Below the pieces are notes generated by a model. The model was given only the letters and a program-made list of their open reading frames with translations, did not search any database and was not told where the DNA came from. A DNA stretch of 7,271 nt, from NCBI GenBank assembly GCA_937907585.1, contig CALCVH010000093.1:1-7271 (forward strand), given 5' to 3'. Position numbers and translations under genes: made by a program. This DNA is from an uncultured Bacillota bacterium. Its GTDB lineage: Bacteria; Bacillota_I; Bacilli_A; Izemoplasmatales; UBA1188. This document shows, one piece after another, positions 6,567 through 7,271 of the stretch (within the stretch, counting starts at the first letter, position 1; every line of letters begins with the position of its first letter).

Positions 6567-7271
6567 ATGAAAAGAAGATTTTTATTAGTTTTATTTTTAG
6601 TTCTTTTCTTTGAATTCTGTTTTACTGTTACAGCATGTAACAAGAAGACTAATCCAACTACTAAGGAACAAACTACTTTAACAGATGACAAAGAATCAAC
6701 TACTAAAGAGCCTGTAAGTAGCGCTGATAAGGAAAGTGAAACTACTGAAAAGCAAGGACTTCCAGAAGGAACTATCGCTCTTGATAGTGTACCTACTGGT
6801 TTAGTTAACCTAGAAGCTACAGTTGATAACATGACAGCTAGAGCTGAAATGTCATTCGAATATAAAGAATCTACATTAGATTTCGTTGCGTATGTACTAG
6901 ATGAAGTAGTATATACAAAAGGCAATATATATTCAAATGATAATATTGAACTAGCATTAGATAAAGTTATTCGTGTACAAGGATATACAGATAGTTCAGT
7001 ATCTGTAGTCGTTGATGCATCAGGTAATATGAATGTTAGAGGATTATTATCTCAAGAAGTTTTATCTGATAGTGGAGTTACTAGTGAAGCTAAATTATTC
7101 ACTCTTGATAACGAAACCGTAGCTGGTTATATGGTTAAGATTAGTGTTCCATACACTTTAATTGGCGTAACAAAAGAAGAATATAACGCTGCAGTATTAA
7201 TCGCATTAACTAATGCTCAATCAGCAACTAAACTTAATATTGAATTAAGAAAAGTTAATGGTGAAGATTAT
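6567..7271 (+). CDS. Lipoprotein with CBM9/DOMON-like domain (3' partial)
   Basis: The frame is open to the window end (235 codons), so the 3' end is missing. The start is set by AAGGAG at 6556-6561, five bases before the ATG. Residues 1-24 form a lipoprotein signal peptide: MKRR, a hydrophobic core, then the lipobox VTAC with Cys24 as the lipid anchor, giving an extracytoplasmic, membrane-tethered protein. A low-complexity Thr/Lys/Glu/Ser linker follows (about 25-65). From about 85 the sequence alternates short beta strands. Residues 93-155 read like a CBM9/DOMON-type sugar-binding sandwich: a variable-strand segment with VAYVLDEVVYT, then a SNDNIELALDK stretch matching the usual acidic 'DsvEl.lD' pattern. 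The later GYMVKISVPYTLIGV (about 190-204) matches the aromatic 'y..ei.iPw..lG' strand. Domain assignment is from pattern only. It sits 23 bases after the repressor gene, so it is probably the third gene of the operon. It does not look like an ABC solute-binding protein. A catalytic domain could lie beyond the edge. Confidence 0.75.
   Translation, partial: MKRRFLLVLFLVLFFEFCFTVTACNKKTNPTTKEQTTLTDDKESTTKEPVSSADKESETTEKQGLPEGTIALDSVPTGLVNLEATVDNMTARAEMSFEYKESTLDFVAYVLDEVVYTKGNIYSNDNIELALDKVIRVQGYTDSSVSVVVDASGNMNVRGLLSQEVLSDSGVTSEAKLFTLDNETVAGYMVKISVPYTLIGVTKEEYNAAVLIALTNAQSATKLNIELRKVNGEDY

Noticed and set aside
6527..6925. Minus-strand open frame over the LacI/lipoprotein junction
   Set aside because: It is antisense to the lipoprotein start, with Ser/Val-rich low-complexity translation that mirrors the Thr/Glu linker codons. 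The lipoprotein has a strong ribosome site and a lipobox, so the plus strand is the real one.
1..7271. Mobile elements, CRISPR arrays, tRNA or rRNA genes, recoded TGA codons
   Set aside because: No transposase, terminal repeats, regularly spaced repeats or cloverleaf were seen. All genes use TGG for Trp and end on TAA or TAG without internal TGA.

Overview
The window is an AT-rich, plus-strand-only stretch, about 90% coding. It looks like a low-GC Bacillota genome, in the Bacilli/Erysipelotrichales/Mollicutes-relative direction. The reasons are A/T-ending codons with AGA as the usual Arg codon, strong AGGAG-type ribosome sites, TTGACA promoters, short GC-stem/U-tract terminators, a lipobox lipoprotein and a LacI regulator. 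Trp is read from TGG and no gene is interrupted by TGA, so the standard stop code applies, not the mycoplasma one. Assignment to an order or genus is not possible from this piece.

Layout. (1) Positions 1-1465 hold the 3' part of a membrane protein: the tail of a probable alpha/beta-hydrolase-like domain followed by about eight transmembrane helices. (2) Positions 1475-2647 hold a complete short-form malic enzyme, nine bases after the first gene and probably in the same transcript, closed by a terminator at 2657-2691. (3) Positions 2806-4521 hold a complete cytoplasmic family 2 glycoside hydrolase with its own TTGACA promoter and its own terminator at 4525-4557, so it is a single-gene unit. 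(4) Positions 4558-4695 are a regulatory region with two candidate promoters and a perfect 18-bp palindrome. (5) Downstream is a compact run of a family 43 glycoside hydrolase (4696-5580), a LacI-family repressor (5581-6543) and a lipoprotein cut by the window edge (6567-7271). The first two of these genes abut and the next gap is 23 bases, so they read as one operon.

How it fits together (inference). The last four genes look like part of a carbohydrate-utilisation locus. A surface lipoprotein with a CBM9/DOMON-like sandwich domain may bind a glycan. Two glycosidases without signal peptides would trim imported oligosaccharides inside the cell. The LacI-type protein would sense the sugar and control its own operon through the palindrome beside the GH43 start. 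No transporter is visible; it may lie downstream. The sugar cannot be named, although a GH2+GH43 pair suggests plant-type or host-type oligosaccharides with beta-galactosyl, xylosyl or arabinosyl linkages. Malic enzyme belongs to a different, central-metabolic unit.

I see no mobile element, CRISPR array, tRNA or rRNA, and no clearly novel system. The most useful observations are the operator/start arrangement of the GH43 operon, the CBM9-like lipoprotein, the cofactor-site residue of the malic enzyme and a peculiar sequence context of CG dinucleotides.
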